A stretch of 64,000 nucleotides of DNA. Source: Gnetum montanum. Taxonomy: Eukaryota > Streptophyta > Gnetopsida > Gnetales > Gnetaceae. The stretch is from positions 205,320 to 269,319 of the forward strand of contig MNCI01017754.1 of the NCBI GenBank assembly GCA_015680685.1, written 5' to 3'. Below the pieces are notes generated by a model. The model did not search any database, was not told where the DNA came from, and saw nothing but the letters and a program-made list of their open reading frames with translations. Positions 9,765-20,940 of the stretch are shown in pieces (positions within the stretch are counted from its first letter, which is position 1; every line of letters begins with the position of its first letter). Both the position numbers and the translations under genes were made by a program.

Positions 9765-9867
9765 TTTGCTAGAATTTCTTTTAAAGAATTTTGGAGGAGA
9801 AGTTAGAATATGAACTAGATGGAGAAGTTATCAAAACTAGAACCAAATGACTATATGTACTCTTAGT

Positions 9868-9965
9868 AATAAGGTGTTATCCTAGTGGTAAGACTCTTGA
9901 TTTAGAAACTCAAAGTTATAAGTTTGATTCTAGAAGACAATACTAAGCTATAAAGTTCTAATTTA
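9868..9965 (+). mobile_element. tRNA-like SINE copy
   Basis: The sequence starts AAGGTGTTATCCTAGTGGTA (A-box-like) and has a B-box-like GTTTGATTCTA at 9921-9931. The spacing fits a tRNA-derived head. It continues with ACAATACTAAGCTATAAAGT, also seen in the copy at 12811. It lies about 100 bp from the fragment at 9698 in opposite orientation. Confidence 0.5.
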
Positions 9966-12660
9966 GGTGTTAGACCCGACAAAAATATATTGGACAAAAA
10001 AATTTCAATTTTAAAATTGTCTATTCTCATGTATAGTCGTACAATTGATATTTTTGTAAGAAAATAAGTGAAGAAAATATGTACTCATTGTTTGTTATTG
10101 ATCTTACATCAAGAATCTTCACCATCAACTATAACCTTCTTGTCAACACTAGTTTTAATCTTCGAGTTAATACTTTTTTTAATACGAGTATTAATATGCA
10201 TAGGAGCTTCTGTCTACTTTAGATTCTTTATTATCATTTGATCATTTTTATTGTTGATATTAACTTGATATTTTGTACTTATTTACTTTGATTCCTTCTA
10301 TTAAGCTTAAAATGCATAATTGCTAAAGTGAGAATGGTCTCGCACCATCTTACAGTGGAAATGGTAAATTGGAACAGTATTCCAAACATGAACCTATTGT
10401 ATGAGCTTTGCAGCACAAAGGCTATGGAAGATGATGAATATGTTATTTTTCAAGGTGGAAAAAGCAGCTTCCTTCAAATATGACACCAACAAGAACATAA
10501 ATTTATATCATTTGTTTTTTTAGATCATTATTATTCAGTGGATCAATTCTTATTCTACCAAGGCAGTTGTCCTAAGAAGGCTGTAAATGAACAAAACCTA
10601 ACCTCTGTTAAGTAGCTGCACGGTACTTAAAAAATAAACACCATACTTCTCAAAATTACTGGATAAAAAACTCAGGATGGTACGTTTTCTGCGTGGCAGA
10701 CCCCTGAACGTAGTGACATGATAAAACTTGGTTTTAGAAGCCTGTGCTCTTCTTGTGTACTGGGCAATGTTACAAAACAATGTTTCAGTAGCATGTCATT
10801 TTGCCGCCATTCTTGCGTATAGGTCACATCATTCAAGTACAGAGTTGGACAAACCTTGTGGCCTTGATACGGTAAAATCTGTCAACTCTGGAAAGCTAAA
10901 AGGCAAAAATCCACGCAACAAAAATTAAATCCCACTGCTCCTTTACAGTTCTTGCTTCAGAAAACTACTGCATTTACCCCTTGGGAACCAGTTAGTGCAG
11001 TGGCAATTCAGTTAAATCATATAGCAGTACAGCACAGATAGATTCCTTTTACTTACTTTTTTTTTTCTATTAAAAAAAAAAAGATGTTCAAGATAGAAGT
11101 GATAAAATTGCATATCAATTTATCACAAAATCTGTTCTTGATAATTTATCCTTAACCTTTCCTGCGTACTAATATCCTCCCAATGTAGGCAGATGGGGAC
11201 CCTTCAAGGAAAGTGGACGGGCCTACCATAAATGCTTTTTTCTCTATGATTTTACCAAGTACTAACAGCTGGCACATTCATTTTCTAAATTCACCGGTTC
11301 TCTGTGTATGATGATGATATTCATTGTGGTAGAAGGACAAATCGTTGGGAGTTGCGAACTGGGAATCCAAAGTTTCAGAATTCCAACATTGGTCTCTTTT
11401 AGGATTGAAAACACCGTCTTATGGCTTTGATCTTCTATCTCAACTTGTTTATTTATTTATTTCAGAGAAGAACACGCTGAATAATGGATAAGTTCATTGT
11501 CCCACGTTTTTTTTACCTGCATCCTAGAAATACTGCTATATTCCAAAAGTTTTGCACACCAAACAGAGAATGCCCAAAATCTCTGGTATTAGAGAATGAG
11601 GGATGGAATCACAATGCATCATAATATCTTTCAAATCCTTCTTGCCTGAGCATTTCTTCTTCTGCTCCTTGTAATTTGCTTTGGAATGAAATAAGCAAGA
11701 GCAAGAGATCACTTATTTTTCTTTCACTCCACAACCCCTAATTTATTGGTAACAAAAAGTTCCGTTGCAACATCATGATAAAGTTTGCTTTTGGGCCGTG
11801 TCAAAATGGGCCAGAACTCAAATACATGCCAATTACGTGGATCCAAGAACATTCAAGAATCATACGACGGCTGAGATGAAATTTTCATGTTTCTGTAGTT
11901 GCAAGATTTCATGCTTTATGCTCTGAAGGTGGAGTTACGAACTCTATTCAGGCAAAGTAGTCTGGCAAATTCATAATATATTTCAAGTTGTTGGTGCTAA
12001 ATTCCAAAAGCAATTTTCTTAGTTTGTAAGAATCACCATTTTACTTCTCTTTATTGAGATCAAGAGATCATATAAATTTTTCGGAAAATAGTTTACTCAG
12101 AATTAATGATGATTCTCGGACACGAACGTAAAAGAAATGAAGCTATCTCCATTGCATATACCTTTGTAGGTCACTCGTGAGAACTTGGAGTGGTGTTCAA
12201 TAGATCCAAATGGTATATAGATGTGATAGAAATAATCACTTTAAGCAATATTCAAATATATTAAAGATGGTTATCTAGTATTTCTATGGTATAAAAATTT
12301 AGATAGAGATTAAAGATTTTTAAAATATAAGAGTTTTAACTTGTGAATATTAAAAATGTTGTCATCATTTTAGGAAAACATCCTCTTGTGATGTAACATA
12401 GGCTCATGAATGTAAGCTTGCATGTGAATTGGATTGAAAAGAAAAGAAAAACATTGATCTCTAATGAGTCTTGATTATGATACTTTGAGCACTTTTCTTT
12501 GAATCAAGTGATAGTTGAGGTTTCTATGTGGGTTTCTTGTAGGTAACCCAAGAAAACACCAAAAAATGCTAAAGGTTCATAAAATCATCTTATGCCCATT
12601 TCGTACATAGAACTATTTAAGATTTCTGGGTAAAAACACACAAGAAGTTTAATAGTGTAA
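9966..12660. other. Intergenic stretch without a recognisable gene
   Basis: No domain, LTR or long reading frame is supportable. 10320-12170 is less AT-rich and freer of repeat motifs than the surroundings. It could be old single-copy DNA, an intron or an unrecognised untranslated region. Confidence 0.4.
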
Positions 12661-12689
12661 TTGTATGTTCTTCCCTTTATGTGATAGTT

Positions 12690-12808
12690 GGCTTGAGTAA
12701 TTAGCTCATTGTCCTCTTAGGTAAGAAGTTGCTAGTTTCAATCCTACTTGAGGCATCATTATATTCCTTTGTATTGTGTTGCCTATATATCCTTGGGGTG
12801 TACTTATA
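12690..12808 (+). mobile_element. SINE-like copy, first of a tandem pair
   Basis: The head AGCTCATTGTCCTCTTAGGT has an A-box-like start and a B-box-like GTTTCAATCCT at 12735-12745. The tail GCCTATATATCCTTGGGGTG (12781-12800) is nearly identical to the tail of the next copy, although the heads differ. Confidence 0.42.
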
Positions 12809-12810
12809 AT

Positions 12811-12934
12811 AATGAGGTGTTAGCATAGTGGCAAAGACTCTTAATTTGAAAGCTTAAGCCATGAGTTCTATTTTGGTGGGCAATGCTAAGTTATAAGTTA
12901 TAATTGGCCTATATATCTTGGGGTGTACCTATAT
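12811..12934 (+). mobile_element. SINE-like copy, second of a tandem pair
   Basis: The head AATGAGGTGTTAGCATAGTG is of the same kind as 9698 and 9868. The middle GGCAATGCTAAGTTATAAG matches the copy at 9868. The tail GCCTATATATCTTGGGGTGT (12907-12926) is shared with the preceding copy. Confidence 0.48.
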
Positions 12935-13884
12935 TACAATTATTTTAGGATTCCAACATACCATCCCACCCCATCCTACTCCCAATAATTCTGTTATGTT
13001 CCAACATGCACCTCCCCTACTAATTACATTACTAAGGTTACCATAGTAATTGAGTATGAACTATAAATCATTAGAATGATTACAATCTAAGGCTATTATT
13101 CATTACACAAGTTGGTCATAGATTCCTTCTTTAACTTACTCCAAAATACAACGTTACATGATAGATGCTACTCCAACTTGGCTTAAAAATGGGGATGCCC
13201 AAAGAATCTTGTATTGGACGATTAGCTAGCAATTGCAGCATATGGAAAACCCTCACTTTCTCAATTGTGGCACCCATTGGGGAGTATTTTTCATTCTTGA
13301 ATTTCTGAGGAGGAGATCACTAATGGTAAGCAAGGCATGATTGATTAGTTTTCTTGTTAGTCCTCTATGGTAATTCAGGCAAAGTTGTTGTTAGATATGC
13401 TTGGGCATTTGGTTAGGTTCTCTACTGTTGAATCATAAAGCTATTGTCATGGAGTGTAAACAATTTTTTAAAAAATGCAATGTTTGTCCTCTTGTATGGT
13501 TTTTCTATCCTAGGAGGCTCTCTTGATACTTTTAGGCCCAACATTTTGTTTTCTTTGTATTCGTTGGCATTCCTATGTTGTCTTAGTGATCTCAAATGTC
13601 TTGTTTGCTTGATTTTTTATTGTTCTTTGAGTCTCCTAAATGGCAATGCATATTTGAAGGCTCTTTCTCTTTAATATAATTCTTTCTTCTCCTTCTTCTT
13701 CTTCTTTTTAAATATATATTTTTATTACTTTTCTCTAGAAAAGGATGTATTTGTTGAAAAAGATGAAATGATGTAATGAATTAACTCATAGGCACTTTAT
13801 AAACTAGGTACAAAGACCAAGCTACTTTATCAATGGAGTTATATTACAAAAAGAAACATATTAGTAGTGAACAAAGTAACCAAT
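12935..13884. other. Intergenic stretch, no gene seen
   Basis: It contains a pyrimidine-rich CTT-type run at about 13682-13709 and otherwise nothing I recognise. It ends in the left copy (13880-13884) of the CCAAT target duplication of element B. Confidence 0.4.
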
Positions 13885-14784
13885 TGATGAGTTTTAGTTC
13901 GGTTGGTTGCATCAACATAGCCTCGTTGACTAGGCCACATCGACAAGGCCTCGTCGACGCATTGTATCATGCATTGATGAGGCCTCATCAATGTAGTGTC
14001 TATATTCAGCTATAAATACATGTCCACCAGCTGCATTTATGGCAACAAAGATTTTTTAGCAGTGAAGCTCTTGCAATTTGTTTATTTGAGAGTTAGAATT
14101 TTCATCCCAAGTGCCTATAGTAGAAGCCACTGAGTGTAGGGATCTTTATTTGAGCATCGTTGTACCTAAGAACAATAGTGTGTGTGGTAATAAAGAAAAG
14201 CTTTCTAATAAAATTTGCAGTACTTTGGATAGATTGAATATTTTATTTATGCATTTAATGTTTTTAATTATTTATCAAATTTTTCCAGTAATTAAGTTAA
14301 TGAAGCGATTAAGGAAAATAGATTAAACACATAAGTATGACCACTTCAAGCGTAACATGTATTCGCTTGGTAATCCCAGCAACATTCTTACTTGGTATGC
14401 CCAGTAGCATAGCGCTTGGTCACCCAATAGTGGATACATGAGTTCAAGATGTGTACGAAAAGTGGGACTAGATAATTATGTTAGGACTAATTAGACAATA
14501 GTTAATTAGTTAAATAAAATTAGTTAGTCCAACTACTTTATTCCTCCTTAAGCATTGAAACCATAAAATACAAAATGATAAAAATCAGATACATCAATTA
14601 CACTTAACCATACCAGTGTACGTTACAAGTGTAATTGGGAAGATAACAAACAACCTTAAAGCAAAATTTACTTCTTAGAAGATTGGTGCACTAGAAATGA
14701 TAAAGTCCACAGAATTTGACCAGACTACCCATGAACGCTTTGTGATTTGTATGGTTGTACATAGGGGTGCCTCATCACTCATCA
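13885..14784 (+). repeat. 5' LTR of element B
   Basis: The 900-bp LTR runs from TGATGAG to CTCATCA. Its U3 (13909-13998) is rich in dyads built from GAGGCCT and GTCGAC. It includes a perfect 22-bp palindrome at 13972-13993 with half-site CATTGATGAGG. A TATA box TATAAATACA follows at 14011-14020. Confidence 0.93.
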
Positions 14785-14785
14785 T

Positions 14786-14803
14786 TGGCACCATTGCTAA
14801 GGA
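14786..14803 (+). other. Primer binding site of B
   Basis: TGGCACCATTGCTAAGGA begins one base after the LTR. It is a decayed form of the tRNA-Asp-type site. Confidence 0.8.
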
Positions 14804-14950
14804 CTTTATTTATTGAAATGTGCACTATTTAGGTTTAAGTGAATACCATTAATATTGTTGTATGAATGTCAAGGTTAATATCATTCCTGCTATACATAGA
14901 ATTATAAAAGCACACTAATAATTTTATTTATTTTTGTTTTGTTTTACAAA

Positions 14951-17180
14951 ATGTCTTCTTCTTCTCACAAGCACGAAGATGTCAAACCACCAATCCCATA
15001 GGAGTGCAAAGTGGTATATACTCATCCAGATAAGTATGTACTAGACTTCACCTTCATCCTACATTAGGATGAACAACTGCAATGGTGTGCTATGGTGGGT
15101 AACATCATCTTGCCCCCTGATTGATTTTTACCCAAGATGCTACTTAAAACTCTTGAGAAGTTGGACATCTCAGATCTTCAGGAAAAATATGTTGTGGATG
15201 GTTATGACACTCAGGATTATCATCCCACTGAAACACAACGTAGGCGAGATTGACACCACTATAAGCTCCATGAGTTTACAAAGGGAAAACACTTTAGTAA
15301 TCTATTGTTCCTGCTAAACCAAGATGACAGCAAGGGTCCTTCTCTTGAAGATTCTCCACTCGCTGTTCTTGGTAGTGAGGGTGTGACCCTAAACCTATAG
15401 TCAACTATTCATAAAGTAGGTTCAAGAAAGAGTGATAGTCAAGGTAGGGACTTGGGTAAACATCACAATAGCAATGGATCTAAGGATGGTGGTCATAATG
15501 AGGGAAAACGTGGTGGTGGACACTGTGGTGGTAGTGGTGAAAAACCTTCCTATCCATCCTCTTCATATGATTCTAAACATTCCCCTTCATCTTCTAGTTC
15601 TCATAGAAGTTGCCATTGAAATAATCGTGATGAAGCTGATCAACAAGACAATAATGACCATGAAGGCTACCAAGATCGAAGGGGTGGCCGAAACCAGCAT
15701 CGGTGCCATCGACACAATGACAATGATGAACCTCTATTAGCAACTAAAAGTATGCTAAACATTGCAAAAATAGTTAGAAATCCAACCAAGCATATAAAAG
15801 ATAGTAGGAACAAGTGCTTAGACATGAATAATATCTCAAGATTAGAGGGAGGACACAATTCTAATCCATAGACACATCTACAAGCTTTCCATTGTGCCTA
15901 TGCCTTATAGAACATAGAAAATGAATGGCAGAAGCTCAAGCTCTTCCCCAAGACACTTATCAAGGAAGCTGATAGTTGGTACTAGTCCTTGGAGCCATTA
16001 TCTATCTGCAAATGGAGTACCATGTTGGATTTATTCAACAACAAATATCAAACATACTCAAAAGTGTATAATATAAGAAGGCAAATCCAAGGTTGGAAAT
16101 AGGGAACACATGAACCCTTGGATGCCACAATGGTAGATACTATTCACTCTTACACTAATGTCCTAGCCATGGTTATTCTCAAAGGCAATGACTTCACCAC
16201 ATCATAGATGTGCTCAAAGCAAAAACTAGAAGAGCTCTTGGGGTGTATGCCCAAGGAAGATTTTTTGAAGTAAGAGCTCATCAAATCCAAAGGCTAATTG
16301 AGCAAGTAGCAAAAAAAGAGGTTGAGCTACGAAAAAGAAAAAGTGTAGAAGAGTATAATAGGGATCCTTCCATAAGGAAATAGGAGGTTTGATTTTGCAA
16401 TGAGGAGGAGTCACCACTTGATGAAGTGGTGAACAGGAAAACCTTGCCCATCAAAAGATCTATTTTTGATATTTTGGAAAAGATTGATAAATTATGGGAC
16501 TCTTTGGATGAAAAATTTTAAACTTCTATGAAGGTCATTGAAGAATCCAAAGAGCAAAATAGTGATCATAATTACAAGAGGTGAAAAGAAGCTAAACGTG
16601 CCTACCAAAGAGGTAAGGGCAAAGTTGCAATCGTAAAGGAAGTTGTGGAGACCGAGTTTGATGATGAAATTAATTGTGACATCTATCAATATGAACATCC
16701 TAAGGGTTGTTATCCTATAGTGTTACACCTACAAGAGTCTGGGCTATATGCATTGAATCCTTGACTAGCATGTAGGCAATCACCTAGACGATTGCCTTAC
16801 CCTCAAGGAAATATAAGGTTGTTCCACCAGTAACAAAAAGCTTACTACCCAAGTGGAGCTCCACCACAACCTTATGAATAACATCAATAATGGTACCAAC
16901 CACAAGTGTGGGGAATGCCACCGCTAAGACAATAGTACCCTTATAGGCAACCAAATCTATACGAGTACTATGTTCAGCAACCTATCTCCCTAAGAAGTTC
17001 TGTAAGTCATACCTCATTTTAGCATCACTATTACCTTCCATAATACCACCAAACACATTCACCATCTACTTGAGGGAAGAACCCATATCCATACCATCCT
17101 CCATATTTGTCTATACACACACCTCCACCTTCAACCCAATTACCTCATACTCCATCCATGTAGGGTGAGATTCTGCCATA
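14951..17180 (+). pseudogene. gag of element B (broken)
   Basis: This is the particle protein. It starts MSSSSHKHEDVKPPIP at 14951 (stop at codon 17). The N-terminal block (LDFTFILH.DEQLQW, GNIILPPD) is shared with A and C. A Gly/Ser-rich linker lies at about 15440-15620 (GKRGGGHCGGSGEKPSYPSS). The gag core holds ENEWQKLKLFPKTLIKEADS at about 15917-15980 and QIQGWK near 16085. The zinc-knuckle-like region at about 16677-16720 has one Cys replaced by Tyr (CDIYQYEHPKGC). A Pro/Tyr-rich tail leads to the protease. Several stops interrupt it. Confidence 0.85.
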
Positions 17181-17450
17181 GCCACAACAATGAAATGCTA
17201 CGAGGGTTGTACATTCACAATCGACTTTCCAACTAAGTGGTTCAAATAATCGATCTAGAAAAAGACCTTTCAACCTAGAAATCCTCTCTAACTCTTCCAA
17301 CCTAGTGCATTTGATCATCTTTCATCTCCAATACCCTCATCCTCTACATCAAATATCTTCTAGTGTCTTTCAAACCAAGTGCCACCCCAAATCCACACTG
17401 TGATGCTAAATCACACTATTTTCAACTAGATCAAGGCTTGTAATCTTTCC

Positions 17451-17906
17451 ATGAAAAGATCTGACCTAGGAAGTCCACTCATTTACCTACAGATCACTAG
17501 ACATGAGTCATGCAAGGCTCTTCTCGACTCTGGTTCCGGAGTTAACCTCATCTCCCATGACATGTACAAGGCGTGGAACCTACCACCTCTCAAGAAGAGC
17601 AACATCCATCTAGAATTAGCAGATCAATCAATTATTGTCCCTTTGGGATTAGTAGAGGACATTATGACAATGGTTTGTGGGTGGTCCTATCCTATTGATT
17701 TTCTAGTGATCAAGGTTGAAAACTACAAAAGTGACTTCCCCATCATTATGGGAAGATCTTGGTTAAGCACGATTGATGCACATATGGGCATAAGGGATCT
17801 CTCTCTAGAAATCTCCAAAGAAAATGAATTGGGAAAGATAGAGAATAGGCACATTCCATGTATTGCGTACAGTGATAATGGGTGCAATTGCATGCAAAAT
17901 ATCTGA
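17451..17906 (+). CDS. Aspartic protease segment of element B (open frame)
   Basis: These 151 codons are open, and the protease domain in them looks intact. The motifs are SPLIYLQIT, the active site LLDSGSGVNLISHDM (catalytic Asp-Ser-Gly at about 17527-17535), VPLGLVEDI, and FPIIMGRSWLSTIDAHMG, the usual second-half partner. Retropepsins act as dimers to mature gag-pol. In the family this region is part of a polyprotein, so the ATG at 17451 is probably not a true start. Upstream codons are blocked by stops in this copy. It is cleaner than the corresponding parts of A, C and E, where the active-site triplet or its neighbours have changed. Confidence 0.85.
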   Translation: MKRSDLGSPLIYLQITRHESCKALLDSGSGVNLISHDMYKAWNLPPLKKSNIHLELADQSIIVPLGLVEDIMTMVCGWSYPIDFLVIKVENYKSDFPIIMGRSWLSTIDAHMGIRDLSLEISKENELGKIENRHIPCIAYSDNGCNCMQNI

Positions 17907-17998
17907 TCCATCAAAAGTATATACATTAAAGCATGCAATTAGTGTGCACAAGAAATCCCTAGTGGCTGATAGCTAGCTCTGATAGCAACACGTTATGC

Positions 17999-19133
17999 AT
18001 GGAACCAACTAAGAACCTAACATATGCTTATGTTGAAGGCATGGATAAACTTGAACAAGTTCATTTCCAAATCTCTAATGATGAAAATGATGATACCTAT
18101 TGGGGTGAGCTGAAAATCCCTGATAACTTCAAGCAGGAGCCCTTAGAGCTAAAACATTTACTAGCCAACATGGAATATGCATTTTAAGACAATGGTAAAC
18201 CAGTCATAATTAATGCCAAACTTGCTTCTAAACAAAAAGAAAAGTTGTTAAAAGTGGTTAACAAATGGCTAATAGCCTTTGCTTGGTTATATCCTAAGCT
18301 AACAGGAATCGATCCAATGATATGCCAGCATTGCATTGACACTGACCTAGCCATGAAGCCTAGAAGGTAGCTATAGAGGTGGCTAAACCCAAAATTGAAG
18401 TAGATCATCAAGGAGGAAATTGAACAACTCCTCAGGGTAGGGTTCATCTATCCCATCACAGATAGTAAGTGGGTTTGCCCACTTGTAATTGTGTTGAAGA
18501 AGGGTGAAAAATGGTTAGTCTACATCGATTTCAAGTTGTTAAATATGGCAACACTTAAAGATCATTTTCCATTACCATTTTTGGATCAAATGTTGGACAT
18601 CATATCTGGGCATTGTTATTATATCTTCTTGGATGGTTATAGTGGCTATAACCAAATCCAAATTACATCAAAAGATCAAGCCAAAACAACATTCATGAGT
18701 CCTTGGGGGACTTTTGCATATTGTAAGATGCCATTTGGTTTATGTAATGCCCTTGAAACATTTCAATGCTTGGTCCTTAGTATCTTCCAATAGTAGATTA
18801 GTAGTGGTGTAGAAGTCTTCATGGATGACTTTTCCACTTATGGAGCTATGTTTGAGCAAGCCTTGGACTACCTTGAGCAAGTATTGAAGAGATGTGTTGA
18901 AACAAACTTGTGGCTCAACTCGCAAAAGATCCATCTCAAATTTTGCAAAAGGGATTAAGGTAGACCTAGAAACGATAAGGGCCATCCAAGGAATAACACA
19001 TCAACCAGAGATCCTTAAAGATGTTTGGTCATTCCTTGGACACATTGGCTACTATCGGCAATTCATAGAGAATTTCTCTAAGATCGTAAAACTATTGTTA
19101 GAGCTTATAAATAAAGATGCACCTTTCATCTAG
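17999..19133 (+). pseudogene. Reverse transcriptase of element B (broken)
   Basis: The RT copies element RNA. A linker (17999-18187) leads to the palm. The order seen is LLRVGFIYPI.DS.WV.PLVIV (about 18430-18500), IDFKLLNMATLKDHFPLPFLDQM, FLDGYSGYNQIQI (about 18628-18666, with the first catalytic Asp), CKMPFGLCNALETFQC, then the YxDD box as FMDDF at 18818-18832 with both Asp present. FMDD is typical of Athila-type RTs. The thumb and connection region (WSFLGHIGYYRQFIENFSKI) follows to about 19130. Stops occur at about 18791 and 19132, among others, with a frame change between the two ORF parts. Catalytic residues survive but the gene does not read through. Confidence 0.9.
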
Positions 19134-19625
19134 ACCAAGGACTGTGAACATGCATTCCAATAGTTAAAACAGAAACTCATAGAAACACCAATCTTATGAG
19201 CACCAAACTAATCCAGACCATTCCACATCATGATAGATGCATCTAACTATGCCTTGGAAGTAGTGCTCACATAGATGGACAATAAGAAATGCCTATACTA
19301 CATCCACTACATGAGCCAAAGCATTGTGGGAGCACAATTAAATTACACCACTATGGAAGAAGAACTAATGGCTATGGTGTATGCTCTAGAAAAATTCAAG
19401 CACTATGTGCTTGGTTACAAAGTATTTGTACACACGGATCATAGTGAAATCTACTTCCTCATGAACAAGCCAAAGGTGAGCCCTCGTGTCATACAGTGGC
19501 TTGTGATCTTACAGGAATTTGATATCATAATGGTAGATCAAAAAGGAACTGAGAATTCTATCACTGACCACCTCTCTCACTTAAGATGGGATAATAAAGA
19601 GAAGGAGAGCCTACTGTCTGACTAG
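19134..19625 (+). pseudogene. RNase H domain of element B
   Basis: RNase H removes the RNA strand during reverse transcription. Motifs are MIDASNYALEVVL (about 19230-19270), YYIHYMSQSIVGAQLNYTT, EEELMAMVYALEKFKHYVLG, VFVHTDHSEIYFLMNK (catalytic Asp in TDH) and the tail RVIQWLVILQEFDIIMV. From 19275 to 19622 the frame is open. Stops before it (about 19199 and 19274) break the join with RT. Confidence 0.88.
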
Positions 19626-19639
19626 TTTCCAAACAAACT

Positions 19640-20940
19640 TCTCTTTATAGGAGTAATAAATGAACAAATACCCTCAAAAACAACATGGTATAATGGCATC
19701 CTCACCTATCTTTTCACTGAGGAGATGCCACAAGATTTTGACTTGAGAAAGAAGCAAAAATTTCTTCATTGGACCAAATATTTTATGGAAATCAACGAAC
19801 ACCTTTACAAGGTGTGTGTTGATGGCCTGATTTGTTGGTGTGTCCCTAATGAAGATCAATTACACATTCTCTAGGATGCTTATGAAGGGCCTTGTGGAGG
19901 CCACTATGTAGGGAAATGCAAGGCCATAAAAATCCTAATGGCAGGATACTATTGGCCTACACTCTTCAAGGATGGTCACTAGTTTGTCAAATCTTGTGAA
20001 TGTTGTCAATGTGATGGAGGGATGATTGCTTGCATGAAAGGTCCTCAATAATGGATTCAACCATTGGAACCTTTTGACATATGGGTTGTTGACTTCATGG
20101 ATCCCATCACACCCATGTCCAACAGAAAGGCATATATTATTATACCAGTCAACTACTATACAAAATGGATAGAAATAATAGCCGTTACTAATTTTATGTC
20201 ATCCACTGCTGCTAGATTCATACAACAAAATATTGTAAATAGGTTTGGGGTGCCATGTTCACTAATTTCTAACAATGGAACTCATTTCATAGGTGTCACT
20301 TGTAGAAAGTTGATGCAATGCTTGGGGGTTGAACACAAATTAACAACACCCTACCACCTCTAAGCCAATGGTCAAGCAGAGGTAACCAACTGGGAGATCG
20401 CAAAAATACTAACGCGAACCATTAGAAAATATAGGAAAGATTGGATTACAAAACTCAACGATGTCCTCTAGGATTATCACTCAACATGGAAACTTCCTAT
20501 TGGCAATTCTTCCTATGAGTTAGTGTATGGAAAACTTTCAATGCTCCTGATTCAATCTAAGATTTGTACACTTTCAATAGCTTATGATCTGAATCTTGAC
20601 ATAAATCTAGCATAGAAAGAAAGATTGATCAACTTGAATGTGCTAGATGAAAATTTATTAGTGGCTCTATCTTTGAATGAGGTGCACAAGGCATTCAACA
20701 AGCAACATCATGACCTAAGAATATGAAAGGTAAAACTTTAACTAGGAGATAAGGTCCTCTATTGGAACCCCACACATGTACCTCAAAAGGAAAAATTCCA
20801 AACATTGTGGAAAGGACCTTATATAATTGATCAAACCTTTTCCTCTGGGGCCACGATAATTTACAAACTTGAAAGCCCAAATAAAAAATAGTTGGTCAAC
20901 ATCCAACAAGTAAAACCTTTCCTAGAGCCAAGATAGGTGA
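19640..20940 (+). pseudogene. Integrase of element B (broken, catalytic Asp lost)
   Basis: Integrase inserts the cDNA. The zinc-binding part includes EGPCGGHYVGKCKAIKIL and FVKSCECCQC (19886-20015). The core starts FDIWVVDFMDPITPMSNRKA (about 20072-20130, first catalytic Asp). The second Asp, in the usual S-D-N-G string, is Asn here (ISNNGTHF; codon AAC at 20271-20273). The Glu in ANGQAEVTN is present after a stop at 20361-20363. The C-terminal part (GDKVLYWNPTHVPQKEKFQT, GPYIIDQTFSSGATIIYKLE) ends near 20936. The changed Asp plus stops make it inactive. Confidence 0.9.

Noticed and set aside
9868-9965. A functional tRNA gene
   Set aside because: A- and B-box-like words are present, but no cloverleaf with acceptor-stem pairing can be formed, and similar copies recur nearby with other tails. 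A SINE is more likely.
10598-10928. Overlapping 60-66-codon frames on both strands as candidate host exons
   Set aside because: No domain, no convincing splice sites and no codon pattern were visible. Frames of this length are expected by chance.
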